Assembly (NCBI RefSeq): GCF_030547245.1
Contig: NZ_JAUOQT010000002.1
Span: forward strand, 62,001-126,000
Length of the DNA: 64,000 nucleotides
Direction: 5' to 3'
Origin: Oceanihabitans sp. 2_MG-2023
Lineage (GTDB): Bacteria; Bacteroidota; Bacteroidia; Flavobacteriales; Flavobacteriaceae
A model generated the notes under the pieces. That model did no database searches, was not told where the DNA came from, and saw only the letters and a list, made by a program, of their open reading frames with translations. The translations under genes and the position numbers were made by a program. Positions 10,033 to 20,030 of this stretch are shown one piece after another; within the stretch, counting starts at the first letter, position 1, and each line of letters begins with the position of its first letter.

Positions 10033-11346
10033 TTATTTCTTTCGCATATAAACACTAACAGGAACCCCATGAAAATCAAACTTCTCACGTAATTTATTTT
10101 CTAAAAACCGTTTATAAGGTTCTTTCACGTATTGAGGTAAATTACAGAAAAAAGCAAACTGTGGTTGCGGAGTTGGCAACTGCATGATGTATTTAATCTT
10201 TACAAATTTCGCCTTAAGTGCTGGAGGAGGATAGTTTTCTATAATTGGCAACATTACTTCATTAAGCTCACTAGTTTTAATACGCTTGCTTCGGTTTTGA
10301 TAGACCTCTACTGCCGTTTCTATAGCTTTAAAAATACGTTGCTTGTTTAATACCGAAATAAATACAATTGGTACATCTGTAAAAGGCTCCATCTGCTTTC
10401 TTATAGCGCGTTCAAACTCTTTAATAGTGTTATTTCCTTTATCTTCTACTAAATCCCATTTATTAACTAGAATAACAATACCTTTTCTATTACGTTCTGC
10501 TAACCAAAAAATATTTTGTACTTGACCGTCAAAACCACGAGTAGCATCTAAGACAACAAGACAAACATCACAGTGCTCAATGGCTCTAACACTTCGCATT
10601 ACAGAATAAAACTCTAAATCTTCTTTAACTTTAGATTTTTTACGAATTCCAGCAGTATCTACTAGATTAAATTCGAATCCGAAACGATTGTATTTCGTAT
10701 CAATAGAATCTCTAGTTGTCCCTGCAATATCGGTAACAATGTATCTATCTTCTCCTATTAATGCATTAATAAAGGACGATTTCCCAGCATTTGGACGACC
10801 AACTACAGCAAAACGAGGTAGTTCGTCTACTTCATCTTGTGTTTCTTCTACTTCTGGTAAAGCTTCAACAAGAGCATCTAATAAATCTCCTGTACCACTA
10901 CCATTAATACTTGCAACAGTATAATATTCCCCTAAACCTAATGAATAAAACTCTACAGCATCTTCTGCACGTTTACCATTATCGACTTTATTTACTACTA
11001 AAAAAACTGGTTTGGTTACTTTACGAAGTAATTTAGCAACATCTTCATCCATTCCTGTTACTCCTGATTCTACATCTACCATAAAGATAATGGCATCTGC
11101 TTCAGAGATAGCTAATTCAACTTGCTTATCTATTTCTGTTTCAAAAATATCATCACTTCCCTTTACATATCCTCCTGTATCGATTAACGAAAATTCTTTT
11201 CCGTTCCAATCACTTTTCCCGTAATGTCTATCTCTTGTTACACCACTTACTGCATCTACAATGGCTTCTCTACGTTGAATTAAACGGTTAAAAAATGTTG
11301 ACTTTCCAACATTTGGTCTTCCTACAATAGCTACTATATTACTCAT
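10033..11346 (-). CDS. der: Ribosome biogenesis GTPase Der (EngA)
   Basis: 437 residues, normal length. It has two G domains in tandem: GRPNVGKST with DTGGY and NKVD, then GRPNAGKSS with DTAGIR and NKWD, followed by the C-terminal KH-like domain. This double-GTPase layout is unique to Der, which acts in 50S subunit assembly. A TACCTTTG -7 element (11389-11396, minus strand) lies 43 bp upstream of the start. The gene is divergent from a small membrane protein gene. Confidence 0.97.
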   Translation of the reverse strand: MSNIVAIVGRPNVGKSTFFNRLIQRREAIVDAVSGVTRDRHYGKSDWNGKEFSLIDTGGYVKGSDDIFETEIDKQVELAISEADAIIFMVDVESGVTGMDEDVAKLLRKVTKPVFLVVNKVDNGKRAEDAVEFYSLGLGEYYTVASINGSGTGDLLDALVEALPEVEETQDEVDELPRFAVVGRPNAGKSSFINALIGEDRYIVTDIAGTTRDSIDTKYNRFGFEFNLVDTAGIRKKSKVKEDLEFYSVMRSVRAIEHCDVCLVVLDATRGFDGQVQNIFWLAERNRKGIVILVNKWDLVEDKGNNTIKEFERAIRKQMEPFTDVPIVFISVLNKQRIFKAIETAVEVYQNRSKRIKTSELNEVMLPIIENYPPPALKAKFVKIKYIMQLPTPQPQFAFFCNLPQYVKEPYKRFLENKLREKFDFHGVPVSVYMRKK

Positions 11347-11388
11347 AATTTTTTATTTTATCTGCATTACATATCCTGTAAGCGCCTG

Positions 11389-11396
11389 CAAAGGTA
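11389..11396 (-). promoter_or_regulatory. -7 element of the der promoter
   Basis: TACCTTTG on the minus strand is a perfect match to TAnnTTTG, at a normal distance from the der start codon. I see no convincing -33 TTG. Confidence 0.5.
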
Positions 11397-11446
11397 GTGT
11401 TTAGTTACAGAAAAAACTGTACATTGAAACATTAAAAATTTGTAAA

Positions 11447-11968
11447 ATGTCATTAAGCAACGAAATAGTACTAAGACCTCGTTTTAAATTTGATGTAAAA
11501 CTAGATAACGAATCACTATTAAACCATTTTGAAACTACTAAAAAAACACAAAAAGATTTTATAGTTTCTAGGATAGATGATCATGTATTTATTAAAATAC
11601 CAAAAGCAAAACAACACTTTTGGTCTCCACAATTACATTTAGAAATAAATAAAAATGAAAACAATACCAACAGTACTATTTATGGTTTATTTGGACCAAA
11701 CCCTACTGTTTGGACTATGTTTATGTTTTTTCACTTTATAGTTATAGGATTATTTTTTGGGTTTGGTGTTTGGGCTTACACCAACTGGTCCTTAGAAACC
11801 AATTATTCCCTACAATTAGCAGTAACTTTGTTTATGATTATTGTTTGGTTTGCGCTATATTTTGGCGGAAGAATTGGAAAAAAAACAGGAACAGCACAAA
11901 TGTATGAACTTCATACTTTTATGCGAGATACACTAAGAAGTAAAGGCATACATGCCGAAACTAATTAA
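11447..11968 (+). CDS. Predicted two-TM membrane protein, unknown function
   Basis: 173 residues. A soluble N-terminal region of about 95 residues with beta character is followed by two transmembrane helices (about 91-112 and 121-143) with GLFFGFGVW and FALYFGGRIGKK, then a short helical C-terminus. I do not recognise the family. The gene is divergent from der and its stop codon overlaps the convergent era stop by 4 bp, so there is no room for a terminator between them. It may be a helper or stress protein of the envelope, but nothing visible supports a specific role. Confidence 0.75.
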   Translation: MSLSNEIVLRPRFKFDVKLDNESLLNHFETTKKTQKDFIVSRIDDHVFIKIPKAKQHFWSPQLHLEINKNENNTNSTIYGLFGPNPTVWTMFMFFHFIVIGLFFGFGVWAYTNWSLETNYSLQLAVTLFMIIVWFALYFGGRIGKKTGTAQMYELHTFMRDTLRSKGIHAETN

Positions 11969-12846
11969 TTATTATATCCAAAACGCTTTAGTTGCCTTTG
12001 ATTGCTTCTCCAGTTTTTGTTTACCTTGACATAAAGTTCTAAGTGAATTTGCTTGCCAAAGAATTTTTCTAAATCTTTTCTAGCTTCTACACCTACTCGT
12101 TTTAAAGCAGTTCCTTTATGGCCAATTATAATTCCCTTTTGCGTTTCTCTTTCTACCATTATTACAGAACGTATACGAATGATTTTTTCTTCTTCAAAAA
12201 ACTCTTCGGTATCTACCTCAACAGCATACGGAATTTCTTTTTTATAATGCATCAAGATTTTCTCTCTAATGTTTTCATTTATAAAAAAACGTTCTGGTTT
12301 ATCTGTAAGTTGATCTTTTGGATAAAAGGCTGGAGATTCTGGGATTAAATCAATAATTCTATTAAAAACTTCTTTTACGTTGAAACCTTCTAAAGCGGAA
12401 ATTGGAAAAATCTCTGCATTAGGAACATTTGCTTGCCACGTTTGTACTTGTTCTTCTAATTGTGCCTGATCGGATTTATCAATTTTATTAAGAAGTAATA
12501 AAACTGGTATTTTAGAATTAGTGATTTTTTTAAAAAAAGCTTCGTCTTTAAGTTCTTTTTCTCCAATTTCAACCATGTAGATCAACACATCTGCATCTTC
12601 GAAAGCAGATTTTACAAAATCCATCATAGAAGCTTGTAACTCATAAGCTGGTTTAATAATCCCTGGAGTATCAGATAAAACTACTTGAAAATCATCACCA
12701 TTAACAATACCTAGAATTCTATGGCGTGTTGTTTGCGCTTTAGAAGTAATAATAGATAATTTCTCACCTACAAAGGCATTCATTAACGTAGATTTACCCA
12801 CGTTTGGATTTCCAATAATATTTACAAAACCTGCTTTATGTTTCAT
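11965..12846 (-). CDS. era: GTPase Era
   Basis: 293 residues. The G domain has GNPNVGKSTL, DTPGI and NKIDKSD; the C-terminal KH domain contains VERETQKGIIIGHKGTALKRVG. It acts in 16S rRNA maturation and 30S assembly. A TAACTTTG element (12869-12876, minus strand) gives it its own promoter inside the tail of the upstream rRNA/tRNA methyltransferase gene. It overlaps the convergent gene by 4 bp. Confidence 0.97.
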   Translation of the reverse strand: MKHKAGFVNIIGNPNVGKSTLMNAFVGEKLSIITSKAQTTRHRILGIVNGDDFQVVLSDTPGIIKPAYELQASMMDFVKSAFEDADVLIYMVEIGEKELKDEAFFKKITNSKIPVLLLLNKIDKSDQAQLEEQVQTWQANVPNAEIFPISALEGFNVKEVFNRIIDLIPESPAFYPKDQLTDKPERFFINENIREKILMHYKKEIPYAVEVDTEEFFEEEKIIRIRSVIMVERETQKGIIIGHKGTALKRVGVEARKDLEKFFGKQIHLELYVKVNKNWRSNQRQLKRFGYNN

Positions 12847-12868
12847 TTTATTTCTTTTTAATAGATTG

Positions 12869-12876
12869 CAAAGTTA
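12869..12876 (-). promoter_or_regulatory. -7 element of the era promoter
   Basis: TAACTTTG on the minus strand, 22 bp upstream of the era start and overlapping the end of the upstream gene. It is a perfect match to TAnnTTTG. Confidence 0.5.
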
Positions 12877-13332
12877 CGACCTTGGTTTGTTTATTCCTCT
12901 ATCATACATCACAATACTTCCAGCGACTGATACATTTAAGCTCAATTGGGATTTAAATTTAATTAAGAAGTGGCTTTTTTCTATGGCTTGTTTAGACAAA
13001 CCATGATCTTCTGCACCTAGTAAATACACGCAACGTCTTGGGTGATGAAAAGTTTCTAAAGCTATAGCGGTGTCGTCTAATTCTACGCCAACTAATCTTG
13101 CCCCTTTTGGAATGTTGTTATAAAAATCTTCAAAAGTAGGATAGTGAAAATATGGCATAGCCTTTACTGCATTATGTGTATCGCAAGCTTGTTTGGCGTA
13201 TCTATTTCCAATGGTAAAAATATAACTTGCTCCTAAGTTTTGAGCTGTACGCCAAAGCACTCCTAAGTTTTCGGGTGTTTTTCCGTTTTGAATTCCGATC
13301 CCGAAATATTCATTTTCAAAATTATCGACCAT
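12874..13332 (-). CDS. SPOUT-family RNA 2'-O-methyltransferase
   Basis: 152 residues, a bare SpoU/TrmH catalytic domain. The three knot motifs are present: NLGVLWRTAQNLGA, LLGAEDHGLS and LSLNVSVAGSIVMYDR. There is no N-terminal rRNA-binding extension of the TrmH/RlmB type, so it is closer to the compact tRNA-modifying members. The target nucleotide cannot be read from the sequence. It lies 28 bp before era, which has its own promoter, and 36 bp after the patatin gene. Confidence 0.88.
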   Translation of the reverse strand: MVDNFENEYFGIGIQNGKTPENLGVLWRTAQNLGASYIFTIGNRYAKQACDTHNAVKAMPYFHYPTFEDFYNNIPKGARLVGVELDDTAIALETFHHPRRCVYLLGAEDHGLSKQAIEKSHFLIKFKSQLSLNVSVAGSIVMYDRGINKPRS

Positions 13333-13368
13333 TTTACAAAAATATAATTTTATAAATATAGGAGAAGA

Positions 13369-14136
13369 CTATCCTTTTAAATTAAAAATATTTTTCGCGA
13401 TTTTTTCTTTTGTATTAGTATATCCTAGGTCAAAGATGGCATCCATACTCTTCATATTAAACGTACCAAAGCGAACAAGTTCTTCTGGAGAAATAACCAG
13501 ATCACAGTCTGAAAATTTAGCTATGGAATGAGATTCTGCCATAATTTTATATGCTCTTTCTAACACCGAATACGAATGTTTTAGACTTCTTGCTTTAATT
13601 GGTTTTAGAGGGTTAACATACACTCCAATCATGGATTGACATATCCCTTTTAAAGGTTCTGTTGGAAAATTATTAAGTACTCCACCATCAATATAATGTG
13701 AATTTTCAATTTTTACAGGAGTAAAAACACCAGGAAAAGAAGCAGATGCTAAAATGGGTTTTATTAATTCTCCAGAACTAAAAATCTTTAATTTACCGGT
13801 TTCGATATTAGTAGCTGCTACAAAAAGCTTTTTTTTTAAACTACTAAAATTATCTTCTGGAAAACAACTATGAAATTCATCGGCAAGTTTTTCTGTATCA
13901 ATAAAACCTGGTTTTTTAAAGGTAAATTTATTGGTTCTAAATATAGGAATGGTTTTAAAAAAATGAAGAATTTCCTGCCAAGTCAATCCGCCTGCATATA
14001 AAGAACCAACTATTGCGCCTGCACTTGTGCCAGAAATATGTGTAGGATATATTCCAGCTTCCTCTAAAGCTTTAATTGCTCCAATATGAGCAACTCCTCT
14101 AACTCCACCTCCCGACAAAACTAATCCTATATTCAT
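13369..14136 (-). CDS. Patatin-like phospholipase
   Basis: 255 residues. All catalytic features of the bacterial patatin (RssA-type) family are visible: oxyanion-hole GGGVRG (9-14), nucleophile motif GTSAG (about 37-41) and the dyad Asp in DGG (about 151). No signal peptide or beta-barrel domain is attached, so it is probably a cytoplasmic or membrane-associated acyl hydrolase. It lies 36 bp upstream of the methyltransferase gene and may be co-transcribed with the DUF6134-like gene. Confidence 0.93.
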   Translation of the reverse strand: MNIGLVLSGGGVRGVAHIGAIKALEEAGIYPTHISGTSAGAIVGSLYAGGLTWQEILHFFKTIPIFRTNKFTFKKPGFIDTEKLADEFHSCFPEDNFSSLKKKLFVAATNIETGKLKIFSSGELIKPILASASFPGVFTPVKIENSHYIDGGVLNNFPTEPLKGICQSMIGVYVNPLKPIKARSLKHSYSVLERAYKIMAESHSIAKFSDCDLVISPEELVRFGTFNMKSMDAIFDLGYTNTKEKIAKNIFNLKG

Positions 14137-14178
14137 TTTTTAGTTATTTTAATGATTTAGAGTTTTACATATTATTAC

Positions 14179-14766
14179 TTATTTAGCAATCATTTGAAAG
14201 TTAATTAATCCGCCATCAATTTCTGCTTTGGTAAGCTTTCCGTTTTTATAATAATATATGTTTTCTTTTCCTTTAGAATTTATTTTCTTGTAAGTATGAT
14301 TCCCCAAAGATTTAATAATATTCAAGGTTCCATCTTCTTCAGAAAAACAATGAGACACCCCTTTAGGTTCTTCAAAATACATTAATATCGTACTATAATC
14401 AATAGACGCATTAAATACTTTCGCTTTTTCATTTTCTATAATAGAATAATGATTCCCCAGCCATTTAGTGGTAGTTTCTGCATGTGTTTTGTTGTTTACG
14501 GTGATAATAACATCTGCTTTTTTTAAACTGTTATCATTAAAAACTACATTGTATTTATAGTCTACATTTATTTCGGTAATAAATCTAGTCTTTATGTTGG
14601 TTATACTCTTGTAATGAATTTCTGAATCTTTATTACTTCTAGATGCTTGAAGCTCTCCAACAACTTTATCCTTTAAAATAATATCAAAATTTAAAATGGT
14701 AGTTTTTGTATTTACTTCTGTCTTTGGAAATGAAAGAATATGGAAAAGTATAAAATACCAAATCAT
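14179..14766 (-). CDS. Exported protein, DUF6134-like
   Basis: 195 residues with a hydrophobic N-terminus (IWYFILFHILSFP) that looks like a signal peptide. The rest is predicted beta-strand rich. The succession YKSITNIKTRFITEINVDYKY, then TTKWLGNHY, then the ILMYFEEPKG block and a final Tyr/Lys-rich strand fits my memory of the DUF6134 family, which has no known function. It is the first gene upstream of patatin on the minus strand (43 bp gap). Confidence 0.65.
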   Translation of the reverse strand: MIWYFILFHILSFPKTEVNTKTTILNFDIILKDKVVGELQASRSNKDSEIHYKSITNIKTRFITEINVDYKYNVVFNDNSLKKADVIITVNNKTHAETTTKWLGNHYSIIENEKAKVFNASIDYSTILMYFEEPKGVSHCFSEEDGTLNIIKSLGNHTYKKINSKGKENIYYYKNGKLTKAEIDGGLINFQMIAK

Positions 14767-14860
14767 GATTTTTTTTTAATTAGTCTAAAATTACTACATT
14801 TTAAGAAAGAGAAAAAACTACGAATAGAATAAATTTTTAATTTACATATTTTTTTAAAAC

Positions 14861-14899
14861 AAAAAAGCAGATTGTATTTAAGGTACAATCTACTTTTTT
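14861..14899 (-). terminator. Terminator of the tkt-tal operon
   Basis: The arms AGATTGTA and TACAATCT, with flanking A and T runs, form a strong hairpin that ends in a T-run on the minus strand, 40 bp after the transaldolase stop. Confidence 0.75.
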
Positions 14900-14938
14900 A
14901 TTTGAATAAACACTGTTCTAAATGAAACAGAATTTGTT

Positions 14939-15592
14939 TTAGTTTCCTTTGTTATAGTCTTCTAAAAACTTAGCTAAGCCACTATCTGTTAAAGGGTGTT
15001 TTAACAATCCTGTAATAGAAGATAAAGGTCCTGTCATTACATCTGCTCCTAATTTTGCACAGTTAATAACATGCATTGTGTGACGAATTGATGCAGCTAA
15101 AATTTCAGTTCTAAATCCGTAGTTATCGTAAATCATTCTAATCTCATCGATAAGATTTAAACCATCTGTAGATATATCATCTAATCTTCCTAAGAATGGA
15201 GAAACATAAGTTGCACCAGCTTTGGCTGCTAATAAAGCTTGTCCTGCTGAAAAAACTAAGGTTACGTTTGTTTTTATTCCTTTATCTGAAAAATATTTAC
15301 AAGCTTTTACACCATCTGCAATCATTGGAAGTTTTACAACTATTTGCGGATGTAATGCAGCTAAAGCTTCCCCTTCTTTCACCATACCATCAAAATCTGT
15401 AGATATAACTTCGGCAGAAACATCTCCTTCTACAAGTTCGCAAATCTTTTTGTAATGGTTTAAAATATTTTCTGCTCCAGTAATTCCTTCTTTAGCCATT
15501 AAAGACGGATTGGTTGTTACACCATCTAAAACTCCTAAATCTTGAGCTTCTTTAATTTGTTCTAGGTTTGCTGTGTCAATAAAAAATTTCAT
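14939..15592 (-). CDS. tal: Transaldolase, short (TalC/FSA) type
   Basis: 217 residues, the length of the short transaldolase/fructose-6-phosphate aldolase subfamily. [11 protein letters not shown] is at the N-terminus, the Schiff-base Lys lies in VVKLPMI (about 85), then [32 protein letters not shown]. It transfers dihydroxyacetone units in the non-oxidative pentose phosphate pathway. It is directly downstream of transketolase (10 bp gap), which favours transaldolase over a catabolic aldolase role. The distinction between the two activities rests on a few residues I cannot judge reliably. Confidence 0.92.
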   Translation of the reverse strand: MKFFIDTANLEQIKEAQDLGVLDGVTTNPSLMAKEGITGAENILNHYKKICELVEGDVSAEVISTDFDGMVKEGEALAALHPQIVVKLPMIADGVKACKYFSDKGIKTNVTLVFSAGQALLAAKAGATYVSPFLGRLDDISTDGLNLIDEIRMIYDNYGFRTEILAASIRHTMHVINCAKLGADVMTGPLSSITGLLKHPLTDSGLAKFLEDYNKGN

Positions 15593-15602
15593 ATCTATTC
15601 TT

Positions 15603-17639
15603 TTATACTGTTTGTAAATATTCTAATACTTGTTTGCTTACTTTCTCTCCGGTAAATCCAAATTTATCATCTAATACGGTAGCTGGTGCAGAATAGCCAA
15701 AGTGTTCTAAACCAAAAACTTTACCTGCATCACCAACTAAACCTTCTAAGTTTACTGGTAAACCTGCTGTTAAGCCAAACAATGGTTTGTTTTTAGGAAT
15801 CACACTATTTTGATAGTCTTTAGATTGTAATCTAAAAACACCTTCAGATATTACAGAGGCTATATTTACTTTTAGATTATTTTCTTTCTCTAATATTTCA
15901 GCGGCAGCAACTAAGGTTGCAACTTCTGATCCGTTTGCGATTAAAACTACATCTGGGTTTGCTACTTCTTTTACTAAATAACCACCTTTTTCGGCAGCTA
16001 AAGCTTCGTTGTATCTTGAATCTCCTTGTGGCTCTACATCTTTAATTCCCTGTCTCGAAAGAATTAAACCAGTAGGTCTGCTTTTGTTTTCTAAAGCCAT
16101 TTTCCAAGCAACACTAGTTTCTGCGGCATCTGCAGGGCGTAAAGCTAAGAAACTTGGGTCCCCACTATGGTTTTTCAGTTTTTCTAATAAACGTATTTGT
16201 GCTTCCTGCTCGATTGGTTGGTGAGTTGGTCCATCTTCACCTACTCTAAACGCATCATGTGTCCAAACGTATTTGACACCTAGTTCTTGTAATGCGCTTA
16301 AACGAATTGCAGGTTTCATATAATCGGAAAACACAAAAAATGTCGCAACAACAGGAATAACTCCTCCATGTAAAGCTAATCCGTTAGCAATACAAGCCAT
16401 CGTTAACTCTGCAACTCCTGCTTGCAAGAAAGAACCTGTAAAGTCGCCTTTTTGTATAGCGTGTGTTTTTTTAAGGAAACCATCTGTTTTATCGGAGTTT
16501 GATAAATCTGCCGAGGAAACAATCATGTTCTCTACATTTTCGGCTAAATACCCTAATACTCCAGAGGAAGCTGCTCTTGTTGCTAAACCAGCTTTATGAG
16601 TTATTGAAGAAAAATCTAATTCTGGTAATTCACCAGATAAGAAAAAGTCTAATTTAGTTGCTAATGCTTCGTTTGCTTTTCTCCAACTAGCAATTTCTTC
16701 TTTCTTTTTGGCAGCTTGAGCCGTTTTTTCAGCTATAATATTTTTATAAAATGCTTGCACCTCTTCATAAATATCAAAAGGACTTTCTGGGTTTGCACCT
16801 AGGTTTAATAATGTTTTTTCGTAATCTGCACCGGTCTTACTAATTGGTTGTCCGTGAGAATCACAATGTCCTTCATATTTACTTCCATCGGCAGTAACAC
16901 AACCTTTACCCATTATTGTTTTACCAATAATTAAAGTAGGTTTTTCTGTTTCGTTATTAGCTTCTGTTAAAGCTTTTCTAATCTCGTCATGATTATGACC
17001 ATCGATAGTTATTACTTTCCATCCCCAAGCTTCATACTTCATGGCAGTATCTTCAGAAGTCACCTCATCTGTAGAAGTGGATAATTGAATATCATTAGAA
17101 TCGAAAAACATAATAAAGTTATTCAAACCTAAATGACCAGCAATTCGACCAGCTCCTTGTGAAATTTCTTCTTGAATTCCTCCATCAGAAATAAAACCAT
17201 ATACTTTATGATTCATCCAATCTCCAGAACGTGCTTGTAAGTATTTTGCGGCAATTGCAGCTCCAACTCCCATAGTGTGTCCTTGACCTAGAGGTCCTGA
17301 AGTATTCTCTACACCTCTTGCAACATCTACTTCTGGGTGGCCAGGAGTAATAGAACCCCATTGTCTAAAGTTTGCTACATCCTCCTTTTTATAATTACCT
17401 AAAAGATAATATTGCGCATACATTAAAGTAGATAAATGACCAGCATCCATAAAAAAACGATCTCTAAACGGCCACGTCATATCTGATGGGTCGTAGTTAA
17501 AGAATTCGGAATACAGAATATGCATAAAATCTCCGCCTCCCATTGGCCCACCTGGATGTCCAGACTTGGCTTTTTCTACCATAGCTACAGCCAAGGCTCT
17601 TATGTTATCTGCTGCTTGTTGGTCAATTTGCTTGTTCAT
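15603..17639 (-). CDS. tkt: Transketolase
   Basis: 678 residues, full length. The thiamine diphosphate-binding N-terminal domain has [14 protein letters not shown] and the GDG-like DGGIQEE region. The pyrimidine-binding middle domain has [16 protein letters not shown] and [28 protein letters not shown], and the C-terminal domain follows. The block [18 protein letters not shown] is the transketolase motif. It is followed after 10 bp by the short transaldolase, forming a two-gene pentose-phosphate operon with a strong terminator. The 212 bp upstream hold no other gene. Confidence 0.97.
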   Translation of the reverse strand: MNKQIDQQAADNIRALAVAMVEKAKSGHPGGPMGGGDFMHILYSEFFNYDPSDMTWPFRDRFFMDAGHLSTLMYAQYYLLGNYKKEDVANFRQWGSITPGHPEVDVARGVENTSGPLGQGHTMGVGAAIAAKYLQARSGDWMNHKVYGFISDGGIQEEISQGAGRIAGHLGLNNFIMFFDSNDIQLSTSTDEVTSEDTAMKYEAWGWKVITIDGHNHDEIRKALTEANNETEKPTLIIGKTIMGKGCVTADGSKYEGHCDSHGQPISKTGADYEKTLLNLGANPESPFDIYEEVQAFYKNIIAEKTAQAAKKKEEIASWRKANEALATKLDFFLSGELPELDFSSITHKAGLATRAASSGVLGYLAENVENMIVSSADLSNSDKTDGFLKKTHAIQKGDFTGSFLQAGVAELTMACIANGLALHGGVIPVVATFFVFSDYMKPAIRLSALQELGVKYVWTHDAFRVGEDGPTHQPIEQEAQIRLLEKLKNHSGDPSFLALRPADAAETSVAWKMALENKSRPTGLILSRQGIKDVEPQGDSRYNEALAAEKGGYLVKEVANPDVVLIANGSEVATLVAAAEILEKENNLKVNIASVISEGVFRLQSKDYQNSVIPKNKPLFGLTAGLPVNLEGLVGDAGKVFGLEHFGYSAPATVLDDKFGFTGEKVSKQVLEYLQTV

Positions 17640-17851
17640 TTTTAATATTTTGATACGTTTAATAAACTTGTTTAATTTCTAATAAAAATTAGCATTACAA
17701 AGATGCTCATTATTTCATAAAATTAATAGTTAATCTAGGATAAATTATTAAGGTTATTACCGTTTTATAAACATCCTCTTTATTTATTAATAAATAGTAA
17801 AGAAAAGACTAGTTAAGCGTATTGAAATATTAAAAATGATTTGTTTTCCAC

Positions 17852-18301
17852 TTATTCTCTATTTAGTAAACGAATTTGTTTTTCATCTTTTAAAATATTT
17901 TTAAAGATTTGAAACAATTGTGTTTTTAGATTTTTATAATCGATAAAAAATTCACTAATCACTTTTATAAGTTCTTTATGCTCTTTTTTATAACCTACTT
18001 CTTCTTTAGGTTGCTTAATATTATCGACTAAAACTTCTAAATCATTGGTATGCGTTCTAACAATATTTAAGAGTTCATTATTTCGTTTTTGAGATCTATT
18101 TAAAACGTCTACTATTTCTGTAGTATCTGCAAATTCTTCTTTATTTATAAGCTGTAAAGTATACGTTGTTACTAAATCGTCTAAAAATAATTGTTCATCT
18201 TTTATAAAGCTTAATTCGGAATACCATTTTTTAGATGCTTGGTGCATTTCGGATGCACTCATAAGTTCCAAATATTTGTTTTGCGTTTTTGTAGTTATCA
18301 T
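17852..18301 (-). CDS. Helical cytoplasmic protein, unknown function
   Basis: 149 residues, almost entirely predicted helix with heptad-like spacing, with no signal peptide, membrane segment or Cys. I do not recognise a family. It is the last gene of the operon 20882-17852, after three universal stress proteins (29 bp gap), under a promoter with the TGA-N6-TCA box. The opening region (KYLELMSASEMHQASKKWYSELSFIKDEQLFLDDLVTTYTLQL) suggests a small helical bundle. A role as a stress-response partner of the Usp proteins is inference only. Confidence 0.75.
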   Translation of the reverse strand: MITTKTQNKYLELMSASEMHQASKKWYSELSFIKDEQLFLDDLVTTYTLQLINKEEFADTTEIVDVLNRSQKRNNELLNIVRTHTNDLEVLVDNIKQPKEEVGYKKEHKELIKVISEFFIDYKNLKTQLFQIFKNILKDEKQIRLLNRE

Positions 18302-18330
18302 AGCTATATATTTAAAAGTTTACATTTTAT

Positions 18331-19164
18331 TTATTCTGGAATTACTAATAATGGTATTATAGGATGAGAACCTATATTTTTCACTACTGGTTCTTTAATA
18401 AGGTTTTCAATAAAACTATGCTGATAGTTTACTATTGCAAGTAAATCAATACTTAACTCTTCAATAAAATCATTAATTACTGTTGCTTTTTTAGCATAAT
18501 TTGGCATCCAATGAAAACTGTGCTCAAAATCTTGTAAAAATCTATCCAACTGATTAAGGTTATACTGTTGTACTTTACTTAACTCTTTTCTTTCTTGAAT
18601 ATGAATTATTTTAATCGTAGCATTATATAACTGGGTTATTTCGCTTAAGGCTTCTAGTTCTGTATCTTTATAAAAACGATTATAATCTGTTGGAAAAGCA
18701 ACTTTTTTTGGTTTTACAAAATCATACTCATCTGGCACAATCAAAACTGGGCAGGATTTTATATTTTTAAAAACAGATATGGTATTACTACCAAAGAAAA
18801 TGGTGTCTTTATTAGATGCTCCTTTTGTTCCCATAACTACCAGACTAATTTGATATTCTTTAATCGTATTTAAAATAGCTGAAGTTAATTTTTCAGTACT
18901 TAAAACAATTTCAAAATCATGATTTTCGGTATCATTAGAAACCATAGCCAGCTCTTTTAAATCGAGTAACTTTTGCCATGCCTTCGTTTTTAGTTCTTCT
19001 AAAAAATGCCCAGTAACAAGGCTTCTTTGCGCTAAAGCCTCATTATTTATAGTATTAAAAAAATAAAAGGTACAAGATTCTTTTGCATATAATTTTAAGG
19101 CATAAACTATAGCACTCCAAGCATTATCAGAGAAATCTGTTGGTATTAATATATTCTTTTTCAT
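18331..19164 (-). CDS. Universal stress protein, two Usp domains
   Basis: 277 residues, two Usp folds in tandem. Domain 1 (1-140) starts MKKNILIPTDFSDNAWSAI and keeps the ATP-binding motif G-2x-G-9x-G-S as GTKGASNKDTIFFGS. Domain 2 (about 145-277) lacks it and ends with a conserved NYQHSFIENL block and IPLLVIP. Third of three Usp genes in the operon, with gaps of 9 and 14 bp. Such tandem Usp proteins are usually stress- or hypoxia-induced. In this locus they sit beside a FixL-like kinase and a receiver-Crp regulator. Confidence 0.93.
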   Translation of the reverse strand: MKKNILIPTDFSDNAWSAIVYALKLYAKESCTFYFFNTINNEALAQRSLVTGHFLEELKTKAWQKLLDLKELAMVSNDTENHDFEIVLSTEKLTSAILNTIKEYQISLVVMGTKGASNKDTIFFGSNTISVFKNIKSCPVLIVPDEYDFVKPKKVAFPTDYNRFYKDTELEALSEITQLYNATIKIIHIQERKELSKVQQYNLNQLDRFLQDFEHSFHWMPNYAKKATVINDFIEELSIDLLAIVNYQHSFIENLIKEPVVKNIGSHPIIPLLVIPE

Positions 19165-19173
19165 TTTTAATAT

Positions 19174-20016
19174 TTATAATTTTGAAGGAATAACTAAAAA
19201 TGGAATATTAAGATGAAACCCTATTTGATTAATAGTTGATTTAAAGAATAAGTTTTCAAAAAAGGAGTGTTTATTATTTATCATTACTAGAAAATTAATT
19301 CTAGCTTTTCTTTGAAATTCATTTATAGCGTCTTCCACATTATTATTTTTCACATCATGAAATAAATGTGCTACATGTTTAAAATACAGTTCTAGCTTTT
19401 GTTTATTTATTTGTTGTTTTTCGGAAAGTGATTCTCCATAATTAACGTGTAAAACATTAACACGAGAGGTATATGCTGATGCCATCGCTACCAATGGAAG
19501 CATTTGTTTATCTTGAAAAGCTACCTCATAATCTGTTGGGAATAAAATTTCATGAAGTGGTTCAAACTCAAAATTACTAGGAATAGCTAAAACTGGCACT
19601 CTAATGCTTTTAAAAACATGAACCGTATTAGAGCCAAACAACACACCTTGCACATTGGAAGCTCCTTGCGTACCCATAACCACCAAATCTATATTTTCAC
19701 GATTTACGATTTCTTTTATTTCTGGAATTAAATTATTGAAAGCAGAAATGGTTTCAATAGTATGTTTAGGGTTAGAAAATTTTTCATTAATTCTGGTCTT
19801 AATAGTAGCTAAACCTTTTAAAGAGCTTTCTTTGGCAGCATCAAACACACTGAATTGCGCATTGCTAACTTGCATATATTCCATTTGATAAATAACTGGA
19901 GTATATGTATTTAAAATGTAAAAGAAACATGTTTCATTTTTAAATAAGTGTAGTGCATATTGAATAGCATTCCATGCATTATTAGAAAAATCGGTTGGTA
20001 ATAATATTCTTTTCAT
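19174..20016 (-). CDS. Universal stress protein, two Usp domains
   Basis: 280 residues, paralogue of its neighbours. Domain 1 begins MKRILLPTDFSNNAWNAIQYAL and has the nucleotide-binding motif as GTQGASNVQGVLFGS. Domain 2 is degenerate at that site but keeps NNKHSFFENLFF and FLVIP. Middle gene of the three-Usp operon, 14 bp after 20031-20882 and 9 bp before 18331-19164. Sequence divergence between the paralogues is high, so the duplications look old. Confidence 0.93.
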   Translation of the reverse strand: MKRILLPTDFSNNAWNAIQYALHLFKNETCFFYILNTYTPVIYQMEYMQVSNAQFSVFDAAKESSLKGLATIKTRINEKFSNPKHTIETISAFNNLIPEIKEIVNRENIDLVVMGTQGASNVQGVLFGSNTVHVFKSIRVPVLAIPSNFEFEPLHEILFPTDYEVAFQDKQMLPLVAMASAYTSRVNVLHVNYGESLSEKQQINKQKLELYFKHVAHLFHDVKNNNVEDAINEFQRKARINFLVMINNKHSFFENLFFKSTINQIGFHLNIPFLVIPSKL

Positions 20017-20030
20017 GGTGTTTATTTTTT

